Below are positions 17,100 to 24,982 of a stretch of 64,000 nucleotides of DNA, one piece after another. The stretch spans positions 1 through 64,000 of the forward strand of contig JABDFK010000003.1 of assembly GCA_013286585.1 (NCBI GenBank). The letters are read 5' to 3'. Numbering within the stretch: the stretch's first letter is position 1; each line of letters begins with the position of its first letter. The position numbers and the translations under genes are program-made. The notes beneath the pieces were generated by a model. That model made no database searches. It saw only the letters and a program-made list of their open reading frames with translations, and was not told the DNA's origin. The stretch is from Deltaproteobacteria bacterium. GTDB taxonomy: Bacteria > Bdellovibrionota > Bdellovibrionia > Bdellovibrionales > Bdellovibrionaceae.

Positions 17100-18266
17100 T
17101 TAGCGAACTTGGTCAAAGGCATTCTTGAGATCGCCCAGCAGATCTGCAACGTCTTCAACACCCACACTCAAGCGAATGAGCGAGTCATCGATGCCCAAAA
17201 GTTTTCGCTGTTCTGCAGGGACGCTGGCGTGCGTCATAATGGCCGGATGCTCGATCAGAGACTCCACTCCGCCCAAACTTTCCGCCAGTGCAAAGACGTT
17301 TACGTTTTCTAGAAATGTTCGCGCCGCTGACATGCCACCTTTGATGTAAAATGTGATCATTCCACCAGGTCCGTTCATCTGCTCCTGCGCAAGTTGATAT
17401 TGCGGATGTGATTTCAGTCCTGGATAAATCACTTTTTCAACTTTCGGGTGTGCGGCCAAGAAGTCAGCAATCTTTTTAGCATTTTCCGCATGAGCCTTCA
17501 TTCGCAGAGGCAGAGTTTTCAAACTGCGCAAGCACATGAACGCATCAAAAGCCCCCATGATCCCACCCATAGAGTTGCTTAGGAACGCCAATTTCTCTGC
17601 TATTTCTGGAGAGGCTGTCACGGCGGCTCCGCCGACAACGTCACTGTGTCCGCCGATGTATTTCGTTACGGAGTGCACGACGATGTCCGCACCCAGCTTC
17701 AGCGGCGTTTGAAAATAAGGACTCATAAAGGTGTTGTCGACAACGACAAGAATTCCTTTTTCATGAGCCTTCGCAGAAATTTTACGGATGTCGGCCAATT
17801 TCAAAGTGGGGTTGGTGGGGGTTTCAATCCAAACCATTTTCGTGTTGGACTTGATCGCCTTAGTGAAATTTTCAGTGTTGGTCAAATCCGCATAAGTGAA
17901 CTCAAGACCATTGTGTCGCAAAACTTTGTCAAAGAGTCGGAAAGAACCACCGTACATATCATCCATTGCCACGACGTGATCGCCCTGCTTCAACATGTGC
18001 AAAATGGTGGTGGTGGCGGCGCAGCCAGAGGCAAAAGCAAATCCGAATTTTCCGGACTCAAGGCAAGCGATGCAATTTTCAAAAGCCTTGCGCGTGGGAT
18101 TGTGGGTTCGGCTGTACTCCCAGCCCTTATGCACTCCCGGGGATTCTTGCACATAGGTGGAGCTTAGATACAGAGGGGTCATGATCGCGCCCGTGGTAGG
18201 ATCCGGCGATTGACCGGCGTGAATCGCGCGAGTGCTAAAACCTAAATCATCATTGAATTTTTTCAT
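17100..18266 (-). CDS. Cystathionine gamma-lyase / gamma-synthase (PLP-dependent)
   Basis: A Cys/Met-metabolism PLP enzyme of about 388 residues. Seen: GFSTRAIHAGQSPDPTTGAIMTPLYLSSTY, YSRTHNPTRKAFE, GCAATTTILHMLKQGDHVV, VVVDNTFMSPYFQ, and HSVTKYIGGHSDVVGG with the PLP-binding lysine near residue 203. The ATG at 18266 overlaps the upstream stop codon by 4 bp. Pairing with a cystathionine beta-synthase-like gene suggests the lyase role in reverse transsulfuration (cystathionine to cysteine), but gamma-synthase activity cannot be excluded from sequence. Confidence 0.88.
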   Translation of the reverse strand: MKKFNDDLGFSTRAIHAGQSPDPTTGAIMTPLYLSSTYVQESPGVHKGWEYSRTHNPTRKAFENCIACLESGKFGFAFASGCAATTTILHMLKQGDHVVAMDDMYGGSFRLFDKVLRHNGLEFTYADLTNTENFTKAIKSNTKMVWIETPTNPTLKLADIRKISAKAHEKGILVVVDNTFMSPYFQTPLKLGADIVVHSVTKYIGGHSDVVGGAAVTASPEIAEKLAFLSNSMGGIMGAFDAFMCLRSLKTLPLRMKAHAENAKKIADFLAAHPKVEKVIYPGLKSHPQYQLAQEQMNGPGGMITFYIKGGMSAARTFLENVNVFALAESLGGVESLIEHPAIMTHASVPAEQRKLLGIDDSLIRLSVGVEDVADLLGDLKNAFDQVR

Positions 18267-19246
18267 TTCATCAGTCCATTTTCTTTCAACCATTGCGGGT
18301 TGAAGGCTTTGCTTAGATATCCGCGGCCGCTGTCCGGAAAAAGCACCAATATGTTGGATGGCTTGGTCAGTTTTTTAGACCATTCAATGGCGCCCACCAA
18401 AGCCATGGCCGAAGAAGGTCCAACACAGATGCCCTCCTGTTTCACGATCTCTCGGGTCATGTCGAAGGACTGCTGATCGTTGATCTGAATCACGCCGTCC
18501 ATGTACTGAAGCTGCACATTGTCTGGAAGCATGTCTTCGCCGACGCCCTCGACCTTGTAGGGCTGAGGTGGGGTGACCACTTTCTTGTGATAAAACAAAT
18601 CATAGAGAATAGATCCCACGGGATCTGCGATGACCACCTGAACGCTGGGCTTTTTCTCTTTAAAAAATTTGCCCACTCCAGAGATCGTACCGCCAGTTCC
18701 AGCACCAGCGACAAAAACATCGAGCTTACCCCCCATCTGTTCCAGAATTTCTGGACCCGTAGAGCGATAGTGACGGTCAACGTTGTCGGGGTTGTTGTAT
18801 TGATTGGTGTGAAAACAATTGGGAGTCTCTGCCACTAGCTTAAGGCAAACCGAAAGGTAGCTGCGGGGATCATCAGGCGCCACTGCGGTGGGAGTGATCA
18901 CGACCTCAGCACCATAGGCGCGAAGAATCGCCCGTTTTTCTTCGCTGATTTTGTCCGGCATAACAAAAATCGCTTTATATCCTTTGATCGCAGCGACCAT
19001 CGCTAAACCCATGCCGGTATTGCCAGAGGTGGCTTCGATGATCGTTCCGCCAGGCTTCAGGAGACCTTTGCGTTCGGCCTCTTCGATCATATGCACGGCA
19101 ATGCGGTCTTTGACGCTGCCTCCAGGATTAAAATATTCTAGCTTGGCAAAAAACTGATGGGGCGAATTCGCCGGAATCACTCTGTTCAATTTAACAATGG
19201 GAGTGTTTCCGACTGTATCTAAGAGGCTGTGGTATATTTTGTTCAT
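18263..19246 (-). CDS. Cystathionine beta-synthase / cysteine synthase family enzyme
   Basis: A 327-residue PLP enzyme that would join serine (or O-acetylserine) with homocysteine or sulfide. Features: NTPIVKLNRVIP, FNPGGSVKDRIAVHMIEEAE (PLP lysine about residue 46), EATSGNTGMGLAMVAA, and VAGAGTGGTISGVGKFFKEK. The segment YKVEGVGEDMLPDNV resembles cystathionine beta-synthases more than CysK. There are no C-terminal CBS regulatory domains. It is translationally coupled on both sides: ATGA overlap with a small gene upstream and with the gamma-lyase downstream. Confidence 0.87.
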   Translation of the reverse strand: MNKIYHSLLDTVGNTPIVKLNRVIPANSPHQFFAKLEYFNPGGSVKDRIAVHMIEEAERKGLLKPGGTIIEATSGNTGMGLAMVAAIKGYKAIFVMPDKISEEKRAILRAYGAEVVITPTAVAPDDPRSYLSVCLKLVAETPNCFHTNQYNNPDNVDRHYRSTGPEILEQMGGKLDVFVAGAGTGGTISGVGKFFKEKKPSVQVVIADPVGSILYDLFYHKKVVTPPQPYKVEGVGEDMLPDNVQLQYMDGVIQINDQQSFDMTREIVKQEGICVGPSSAMALVGAIEWSKKLTKPSNILVLFPDSGRGYLSKAFNPQWLKENGLMK

Positions 19247-19431
19247 TTTGTGGGGCCTTTAGTAGCATTGATTTTGTTCAGAACCAGGGTCATCTGTTCG
19301 ATCGGGTCTTCCGAAAACTCAATGTCGAATTTTTTGGTTAAGGATTTCACTTTGCCGGGATCGGGTTTGTTCTTGGAAACTTCCGCGACCAACTCCCTCA
19401 TCTCATCTTGATTGAAACCTAGACTTTGCAT
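19243..19431 (-). CDS. Small protein of unknown function, coupled to the CBS-like gene
   Basis: A 62-residue, charged, mostly helical product with no recognised domain. It is judged real because a strong Shine-Dalgarno (GGAGGGG) lies about 8 nt before its ATG and its stop overlaps the start of the cystathionine beta-synthase-like gene by 4 bp. It is the first gene of the leftward transsulfuration operon. It might act in regulation or simply as a translated leader; neither is shown by the sequence. Confidence 0.6.
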   Translation of the reverse strand: MQSLGFNQDEMRELVAEVSKNKPDPGKVKSLTKKFDIEFSEDPIEQMTLVLNKINATKGPTK

Positions 19432-19489
19432 CGCCAGACCCCTCCGCTTGAATGACCGTTGTCCTTCGAATTTTATTTCTGGGCAAGGA

Positions 19490-19918
19490 CTAAATGGACT
19501 TCAAAAGCTCCGAAAAAAGAGGGGCCAAAAACAGGATTGCTAGCGCTGGAAACTGTAAGAGCAGCAGCGGGACCAGCGCTTTCATCGGTAGAATTGTGGT
19601 GCGTCGCTCAAGCTCCTCGGTGCAGGCTTGGATGATCTCCACTTCCAGGGTATTAAGAATGGGCAATATGGCCTCCCCACGCAGTCCCCGATCCATCACT
19701 TCCAATAATACCCGGCGGTACTGACTTTTCAGAGAATTTTTAATCTTGGCCGTCGCAACGCCCTGTTCCCGCAGCGCCAACCATTGGGCGACCACCACTG
19801 TCAGCTCGTCCGCATCTGCTGACAAGTAGACTTGCAGTCCTTGGCGAAGGGACTCCCCGCGCTCTAAAGACAGTTTCATGCTCAAAAGAAGTTTCAGGCT
19901 GGGGCTTAGACTTTCCAT
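19490..19918 (-). CDS. TadC-like membrane protein (type II secretion F-like)
   Basis: A 142-residue protein with a helical cytoplasmic part (SLERGESLRQGLQVYL, VLLEVMDRGLRGEAILPIL) and a C-terminal hydrophobic stretch (LVPLLLLQFPALAILFLAPLF). The pattern fits a short T2SSF/TadC platform protein of Tad (Flp) pilus assembly systems. The start at 19918 is chosen for AGGAG 6 nt upstream; it overlaps the TadB-like gene by 13 bp. No TadA ATPase gene lies in this cluster. Confidence 0.6.
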   Translation of the reverse strand: MESLSPSLKLLLSMKLSLERGESLRQGLQVYLSADADELTVVVAQWLALREQGVATAKIKNSLKSQYRRVLLEVMDRGLRGEAILPILNTLEVEIIQACTEELERRTTILPMKALVPLLLLQFPALAILFLAPLFSELLKSI

Positions 19919-20643
19919 TGATGTCTCCTTCCTAGGTTCCAAATCCAAAGAGTTCCTAATGTGAACAATAGGGCCGAGATCGCCAGCATCTTTACGTCCA
20001 AATTTGTGGAAAAATTCAAAAAATCGAAAATTAAGGCCAAAAAATACAGAATTCCGACCACAATTGACTGTGCGCGGGCCTGCAGCGTTGCCATCCTGGA
20101 CTTTTGACGAAAAAGCTCCTCCGTTTTAAGTTGATAGCGGAAAGATTTGATCCGATCGGCGATCCGATGTGTGCTTTGATCCGCCAATTTGAGCTCAAAG
20201 TAGACTCTTTGAATCCGGCGATCCGTATTTTTCAACGAAAACGTCTGGCGCAACAAAATGAGTGTGGAAATTTCTTGAAGATAGAAGCCATAATCGACAT
20301 CGCCCTGACAGATTTCCATCAAAGAATCGCGAAACGACCGCCCCGCCTTTAGCGACAGCAAAATGGCATCCATGGCGGAAACTACTGTGTCGTTGAACTC
20401 AGACTTGCGACGCCATTCAATGATCGAAGGAATCACCGCACTTAAAACCATCAGCAAAAGAAAGTAGACGGCTGTTCCCAAACCGCCGAACCTCAGCGCC
20501 AGGGGCACAAAGGACAGAAACAGCGCCAATATCTCGGCGTAGAAAAAGTTTTCATCGGATATTATTTTCGCCGTCGACCATTTTGAAAAGATTCGCTTCA
20601 CGGACATCCATCCGAACATTGAAATTAAGCTCGCAGAGAACAT
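19906..20643 (-). CDS. TadB-like membrane protein (type II secretion F-like)
   Basis: About 245 residues, with paired hydrophobic segments near the N terminus (FFYAEILALFLSFVPLAL, YFLLLMVLSAVIPSII) and C terminus (SIVVGILYFLALIFDFL, MLAISALLFTLGTLWIW) flanking a helical domain with MDAILLSLKAGRSFRDSL, the hallmark of T2SSF/TadB platform proteins. The ATG at 20643 has GAGG about 6 nt upstream; earlier start codons in the frame lack one. It likely forms a heteromeric inner-membrane platform with the TadC-like product. Confidence 0.65.
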   Translation of the reverse strand: MFSASLISMFGWMSVKRIFSKWSTAKIISDENFFYAEILALFLSFVPLALRFGGLGTAVYFLLLMVLSAVIPSIIEWRRKSEFNDTVVSAMDAILLSLKAGRSFRDSLMEICQGDVDYGFYLQEISTLILLRQTFSLKNTDRRIQRVYFELKLADQSTHRIADRIKSFRYQLKTEELFRQKSRMATLQARAQSIVVGILYFLALIFDFLNFSTNLDVKMLAISALLFTLGTLWIWNLGRRHQWKV

Positions 20644-20789
20644 TTCGTACCTCTTTTCGACCTCAATGAAGCAAAAATGATGCAAACAAAATATTTTATT
20701 GACGTAGGGGTTCAATTTGTGAAGAATTAGATACAAGAGAGCATTAACAAATAACAAAAACAGGTAACCAACAATAACAGGAGGCTACA

Positions 20790-20867
20790 ATGGCTAAGAA
20801 AAAAGCGACAAAAAAGAAAGCTACTAAGAAAAAAGCGACAAAAAAACGCGCTACAAAAAAGAAGTAG
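20790..20867 (+). CDS. Tiny lysine-rich repeat protein (25 residues)
   Basis: Encodes MAKKK followed by four ATKKK/ATKKR repeats. AGGAGG lies 6 nt before the ATG, and a strong terminator follows at 20902-20927, so it is a free-standing, well-translated gene. Composition matches the C-terminal tails of histone H1-like bacterial proteins, so nucleic-acid binding is likely, though a ribosome-associated role is possible. The coding sequence is itself built of near-identical direct repeats. Confidence 0.72.
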   Translation: MAKKKATKKKATKKKATKKRATKKK

Positions 20868-20901
20868 TTTGAAAAGTACTTGATTCATTTCAAGTGCGAC
20901 T

Positions 20902-20927
20902 AAAACCCTCGGGAAACCGGGGGTTTT
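20902..20927 (+). terminator. Intrinsic terminator after the lysine-rich gene
   Basis: An 11-bp stem (one G-U) closed by a GAAA tetraloop, followed by TGTTTTTG. It lies 34 bp after the stop codon. Confidence 0.85.
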
Positions 20928-20950
20928 TGTTTTTGGGGAAGCACCCTCCC

Positions 20951-21070
20951 CTATTTCCCAATCTTACCCAGTTCAACAAATTCAGCCTCTTCTCCCGGTT
21001 TCTTCGAGATGAAATCAAACAAATCACCCAAAGGCCCAAAAAAACTGAACTCAGCAAAGCTTGAATTGTA
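20951..21070 (-). pseudogene. Possible remnant of a coding region
   Basis: About 40 codons read cleanly leftward to a TAG at 20951 (FAEFSFFGPLGDLFDFISKK, then PGEEAEFVELGKIGK) with codon use like real genes. There is no start codon with a Shine-Dalgarno; extended further, the frame runs into the structured element at 21081-21179. It may be the 3' end of a gene cut off by that element, or chance. Confidence 0.25.
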
Positions 21071-21080
21071 AACGGAGAGA

Positions 21081-21179
21081 GCGGGCTTCGTAAAAGCCCC
21101 GAAGCGGAGGCGTGCTACCCGCACGCCGCACAAGCGACTGATTGAGCAACGAAGGATCCGGGGCTTTTACGAAGCCCGC
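21081..21179. repeat. Terminator-embedded repeat element, copy 1
   Basis: A perfect 21-bp inverted repeat (21081-21101 with 21159-21179) encloses a 57-nt interior that is about 80 percent identical to the interior of the element at 38037-38162. The interior holds a hairpin GGCGTGC-TACCC-GCACGCC (21109-21127), then CGCACAAG and CAACGAAGG blocks. The element ends 5 nt after the stop codon of the leftward beta-barrel gene and probably acts as its terminator. Confidence 0.75.
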
Positions 21180-21184
21180 GGCAT

Positions 21185-21886
21185 TTAGAAGTAGTAGGTG
21201 GCTCCGAAGGCTCCGGTGATTACGTTTTGGAAGTTATCCACCGACAGCAACATCATCACTTCTGCGTAAAGACTGGTACCAACGTAATCCCCGCTCAGCA
21301 GATTGTACTGAATACCGGCTGAAGGAACCAACAAGTTCACTCCGAATTTTCCGGAATAGGCTTCATCGCTATTCAGAAACTTCTGTCCCAAGAAATTAGG
21401 CGTGGTGTCGGAAATAGAGCCTGATGTATTAGAACTATTGTACCAACGCGTGTAGGCCGCGCCCACGTAGGGAGCCAGTGCTCTGCCCGCAAAAACGTGG
21501 CGCCATCCCATTTCAAAACTGGAGTACTTAGGTCCCCCGCCAAAGCCCAACAGAGCAGAATCATCCAGAGCAAAATTCAATTCGGCGTTCACACCAAACA
21601 AGCCCAATTGTCCGCCAGCCTGAAGGCCGACGCCGACCCGCCGGTCTGATCGCATCGAATAGGTAGAGTCATATTCACCAGTAAAGACTTCCTTCAAAGA
21701 TTTTTTCTCTCGCAGGAAAGAGCCGGTTTTGGTTTCGACGTTTTTGCCCACTTGCTTTGCGCCGTCTTCAATGGCCAAACCATCGGTTTTAGCTTCCTCG
21801 ACCAGAACGGCCTTTTGAGCCACGGCTTTGCTTTGGACCAAGATGATCGCTGCGGCCAGGGAAAGGATCAGAAAAAACGAGCGCAT
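21185..21886 (-). CDS. Outer membrane beta-barrel protein
   Basis: A 233-residue exported protein with signal peptide MRSFFLILSLAAAIILVQS then KAVAQ. The mature part has alternating beta-strand sequence (VGVGLQAGGQLGLFGVNAEL, FEMGWRHVFAGRALAPYVGA) and ends in an aromatic residue (GAFGATYYF), the usual signature for BAM-dependent insertion. The ATG at 21886 is preferred for GAAGGAG upstream. As last gene of the Mla operon it might be an outer-membrane partner of the lipid transporter (inference). Confidence 0.7.
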   Translation of the reverse strand: MRSFFLILSLAAAIILVQSKAVAQKAVLVEEAKTDGLAIEDGAKQVGKNVETKTGSFLREKKSLKEVFTGEYDSTYSMRSDRRVGVGLQAGGQLGLFGVNAELNFALDDSALLGFGGGPKYSSFEMGWRHVFAGRALAPYVGAAYTRWYNSSNTSGSISDTTPNFLGQKFLNSDEAYSGKFGVNLLVPSAGIQYNLLSGDYVGTSLYAEVMMLLSVDNFQNVITGAFGATYYF

Positions 21887-21911
21887 GAGAGACTCCTTCA
21901 TTGAATGAAAC

Positions 21912-22691
21912 TTAAAAGCCCACGTGGGCGCGAACACCCTCTTCTTGGAAAAATTTCTTAATCACCGGTCCGTCGAGGGGATCCAGGCGAAACAGAAGTC
22001 TTTGTACCAGGGCGTAGGTGTCCTCTGCCTTTTTCGAGCGCAGATTGCTTGTTAAGTAAGCAAGGTCATCACTTATCTTGACGGCATTGTCAATCAGTCG
22101 AGCGATGTCTTTGTTCTGGGAAGTTTTATCTAATAAAACCAAGGTTTTATTGAAGTTGGTGGTCAGCTTATCCAGCTGTAAAATCACATTGGAAACGGAT
22201 CCCTCATTTTTGTTAACAAGTTCAATGATCTTTCCGGCCAAACCATAGGACTGAGAGATCAGCTGATCTATCCTTGGGGGATCTTCGCCACGGACACTGT
22301 CCCCGGGAGCAAATTCTTCGGCGCTAAGAGAGCCCGGCGATATCTCTAGAAATTTTTCACCGATCACGCCGGCAAGGTTGATGAAAAACTTCGAGTCCTT
22401 GCGCATGGTGGCCCAAGCCTTCTTTTCCACTTCTATTTCCACACGCAGCTTCACTTCTTCGCCATTGTTTTCCTTGAAGCCTGGCTCGAATTCAATCCGG
22501 CGCACTTTGCCCACTTTGATTCCCATAACTCTCACTGGGGAGCCATCTTCTAAGCCACCGGCATAATTATAGCGGATGTTCAGTGTGTTGGTGTTAGAGA
22601 ATGGATTGATCACGCCCATGACATAGGCGAAGCCGATCACCAGCGACATAGAGCCAAGAAATAACAATCCCACTTTAAATTCGGCCTTCAT
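21912..22691 (-). CDS. mlaD: MCE-domain lipid-binding protein MlaD
   Basis: MlaD-type proteins form a hexameric ring in the periplasm that passes phospholipids to or from the MlaE permease. The 259 residues hold one N-terminal membrane anchor (about 5-25), a single MCE domain (about 38-120: NIRYNYAGGLEDGSPVRVMG, then IKVGKVRRIEF and LAGVIGEKFLEISPG), and a long helical C-terminal tail. It is 24 bp after the second permease gene in a leftward five-gene transporter operon. Confidence 0.92.
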   Translation of the reverse strand: MKAEFKVGLLFLGSMSLVIGFAYVMGVINPFSNTNTLNIRYNYAGGLEDGSPVRVMGIKVGKVRRIEFEPGFKENNGEEVKLRVEIEVEKKAWATMRKDSKFFINLAGVIGEKFLEISPGSLSAEEFAPGDSVRGEDPPRIDQLISQSYGLAGKIIELVNKNEGSVSNVILQLDKLTTNFNKTLVLLDKTSQNKDIARLIDNAVKISDDLAYLTSNLRSKKAEDTYALVQRLLFRLDPLDGPVIKKFFQEEGVRAHVGF

Positions 22692-22715
22692 TAAAAAATC
22701 CCCTGTTTTGATATC

Positions 22716-23454
22716 TTAGAAATGACTGAACAAATAAGACAACAGAAAGTCGATAATAATGATAACAATCGATGCCGTGACCACACTATTGGTGGTCGCA
22801 GAGCCCACTCCTTCGGCACCTGGCTTGCAACGAAATCCGAAATAGCAGCTCACCAGTGGAATGACGACTCCGAAACAGCCGCCCTTGATGACAGAAAAAA
22901 TGAGGTCTTTGAATTGCACAAATCGGCGCATGCCGCTCAGGAATATTCCCGGCGTAAAGCCCAGAAAGGTGTCGCTGACGACCATTGCACTATAGATGCA
23001 GGCCAAATCGGCCACTATGGTTAAAATAATCCCACCCAGCACACAGGCGAAAAGCCGGGGCAGAACCAAGTATTGAATCGGATCAATTCCCAGCATCTTG
23101 AGGGCATCCACTTGCTCTGTGGTTTGCATGAGTCCCACTTCTGCCGCAATTCCGGCACCTACTCGCGATGTTAACAGCAAAGCTGTGACCACGGCGCCAA
23201 GTTCCCGCAAGATGAGCATGGTCGCAAAGCCGGGAACCAGAGAATCATTTTGAATGACCAGTTTCATGTGGAAAGAGGCCTCAAGGATTGTGACCATGGC
23301 CGCAAAACACACACAAAAAAACCACGATCACGACACTTTGGTTGGCGACAAAGTGAAGTTGTTGAATGGACTCTTTCCAGCGCACGGGGGGGCGAAAGGC
23401 CGAAAGGACCGCGTGGATCACCATTTGAGAAAAATTCATAAAGTGATCGACCAC
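22716..23454 (-). CDS. mlaE: Second MlaE-family permease, one-base frameshift in the sequence
   Basis: The integral-membrane permease of an Mla-type phospholipid transporter. The N-terminal part (AFRPPVRWKESIQQLHFVAN ... VVIVVF) is in one frame and the rest (AAMVTILEASFHMKLVIQN ... LILRELGAVVTALLLTSRVG ... EQVDALKMLGIDPIQYLVLP) in another. One extra base in the A7 run at 23315-23321 (T7 on the coding strand) explains it; removing it gives 245 residues, normal for MlaE. The GTG start at 23454 overlaps the previous stop codon and has GAGGAG 6 nt upstream. Confidence 0.88.
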
Positions 23455-24242
23455 TACCTGCTCCTCAGGAATATTTTGAGCGCGATATCGGCCAACAAAC
23501 TCGTGGCCCAATCAGCAATAACGATGGCGACCATGGTGCTGACGGCGGTTTGCACCACGGATCGTCCTACACCTTTGGCTCCGCCGGTGGTGGAATAGCC
23601 CCGGTGCGTGCAAATCACTGCCAATACGACGGCAAAAACGAAACATTTAAATAGTCCGCTAAGTATCGAGGGCAAGCTCACGATGGTGGGAATGTGACGT
23701 AAGTACTCTTCGTAATTCACTCCGGAAAAGTATTTGCCCAAGAGCATCCCGCCGAAAATGGAAAGTAGTAAGCCTAGGCCTAGAAGAAAAAATGATGAAA
23801 TCACAATGGCGATAAACCTTGGCAGCACCAGTTCTTGAATGGGATCGGCGCCCAGACAGCGAATCGCATCGATTTGTTCGGTCACGCGCATGGTTCCGAG
23901 CTCTGCCGAAGTGAAGGCTCCCACTTTACCGGCCAGCATGAAGGCGATCAAAAGTGGCCCCACTTCCCTGATGGTGCCACTGGTAGAAAGACCACCCAGA
24001 TATCCTAAGGCTCCAAAATCTTTCATCTCCATGGTGAATTGCACCGTCATAATGGCGCCAACAAAAAATCCGGCCAGTGCCGTGGTGGCCGAACTCTGCA
24101 CGGTCACTTTCCAGATCTGTTCGAACATCAGGTCCCGAGAAATGGATTTGCGTTTCCACACGTCCAGCATCTGAAAAAAGAACTGAACCACCCGACCGGT
24201 CTCACTGATGATGTTAAAGAAGGGTTGAAAGATCGCCATCAT
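23454..24242 (-). CDS. mlaE: First MlaE-family permease
   Basis: A 262-residue permease with five or six membrane segments. The MlaE signature is present: REVGPLLIAFMLAGKVGAF, then TSAELGTMRVTEQIDAIRCL and GADPIQELVLPRFIA. It is more canonical than the second permease. It overlaps the upstream ATPase gene by 4 bp (ATGA), and its TAG stop supplies the start of the next permease, so the proteins are made in coupled amounts. The two permeases may form a heterodimer rather than the homodimer of E. coli. Confidence 0.93.
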   Translation of the reverse strand: MMAIFQPFFNIISETGRVVQFFFQMLDVWKRKSISRDLMFEQIWKVTVQSSATTALAGFFVGAIMTVQFTMEMKDFGALGYLGGLSTSGTIREVGPLLIAFMLAGKVGAFTSAELGTMRVTEQIDAIRCLGADPIQELVLPRFIAIVISSFFLLGLGLLLSIFGGMLLGKYFSGVNYEEYLRHIPTIVSLPSILSGLFKCFVFAVVLAVICTHRGYSTTGGAKGVGRSVVQTAVSTMVAIVIADWATSLLADIALKIFLRSR

Positions 24243-24982
24243 TGCTCGGCCTCTTTTTGCAGGATTTCCGAGAGAAAATCTTTCACCAATGGCACCGTGG
24301 ATTTTCGCAGCTCATCAGGAGTCCCCTGGTCCACTATATTTCCCTGATCCATCACAACTATTCGATCGGCAATGTCCAAGGCGCATTGCATGTCGTGGCT
24401 AACGACTATCGAGGTTGTTTTCAACTTGCGGGACAGCTCGAAAATCAGCTGATTGATGGCGTTCGTTGTCACTGGATCTAGGCCTGTGGTGGGCTCATCT
24501 ACCAATAGAATTTTAGGCTCTAGAGCTATGGTGCGGGCCAAGCTGACCCGTTTTTGCATTCCGTAGGAAAGTTGCGCTGGAAGCTTTTGTTCAACACCAC
24601 TGAGGTTCACCAACTTCAGAGAATGTGATACCTTTTGCTGAGTCTCCTTGGCCGTGCACTGCAAATGCCGACGAATTCCAAAAGCAATGTTGTCAAAAAC
24701 AGTCAGAGAGTCAAACAGCGCCGGATGTTGGAAAACCATTCCGCATTTTTTGCGGATGGGAAGGTATTGCTCTTCGCTGAAGGCCGAGACCTCTTCGCCA
24801 TCGATCCAAATTTGTCCAGCGTCGGGCTTCAACAAACCCACTAGATTTTTTAATAGAACAGATTTTCCAGTTCCTGACGTTCCTAGAACAAAAAGAATTT
24901 CACCGCCATTGATAGTAAGATCCAGGCCCTTCAGCACGGTGCGATCGCCAAATCTTTTTACCAAACCTTTAAACTCAATCAT
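24239..24982 (-). CDS. mlaF: Mla-type ABC transporter ATPase (canonical)
   Basis: A 247-residue ABC ATPase that powers lipid movement by the MlaE permease. Walker A is LGTSGTGKSVLLKNLVG (about residues 33-49), the signature region is LSYGMQKRVSLARTIAL, Walker B is KILLVDEPTTGLDPVT with the catalytic glutamate present, and the H-loop is VVSHDM. It overlaps the other ATPase gene by 8 bp at its start and the first permease by 4 bp at its end. Confidence 0.93.
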   Translation of the reverse strand: MIEFKGLVKRFGDRTVLKGLDLTINGGEILFVLGTSGTGKSVLLKNLVGLLKPDAGQIWIDGEEVSAFSEEQYLPIRKKCGMVFQHPALFDSLTVFDNIAFGIRRHLQCTAKETQQKVSHSLKLVNLSGVEQKLPAQLSYGMQKRVSLARTIALEPKILLVDEPTTGLDPVTTNAINQLIFELSRKLKTTSIVVSHDMQCALDIADRIVVMDQGNIVDQGTPDELRKSTVPLVKDFLSEILQKEAEQ

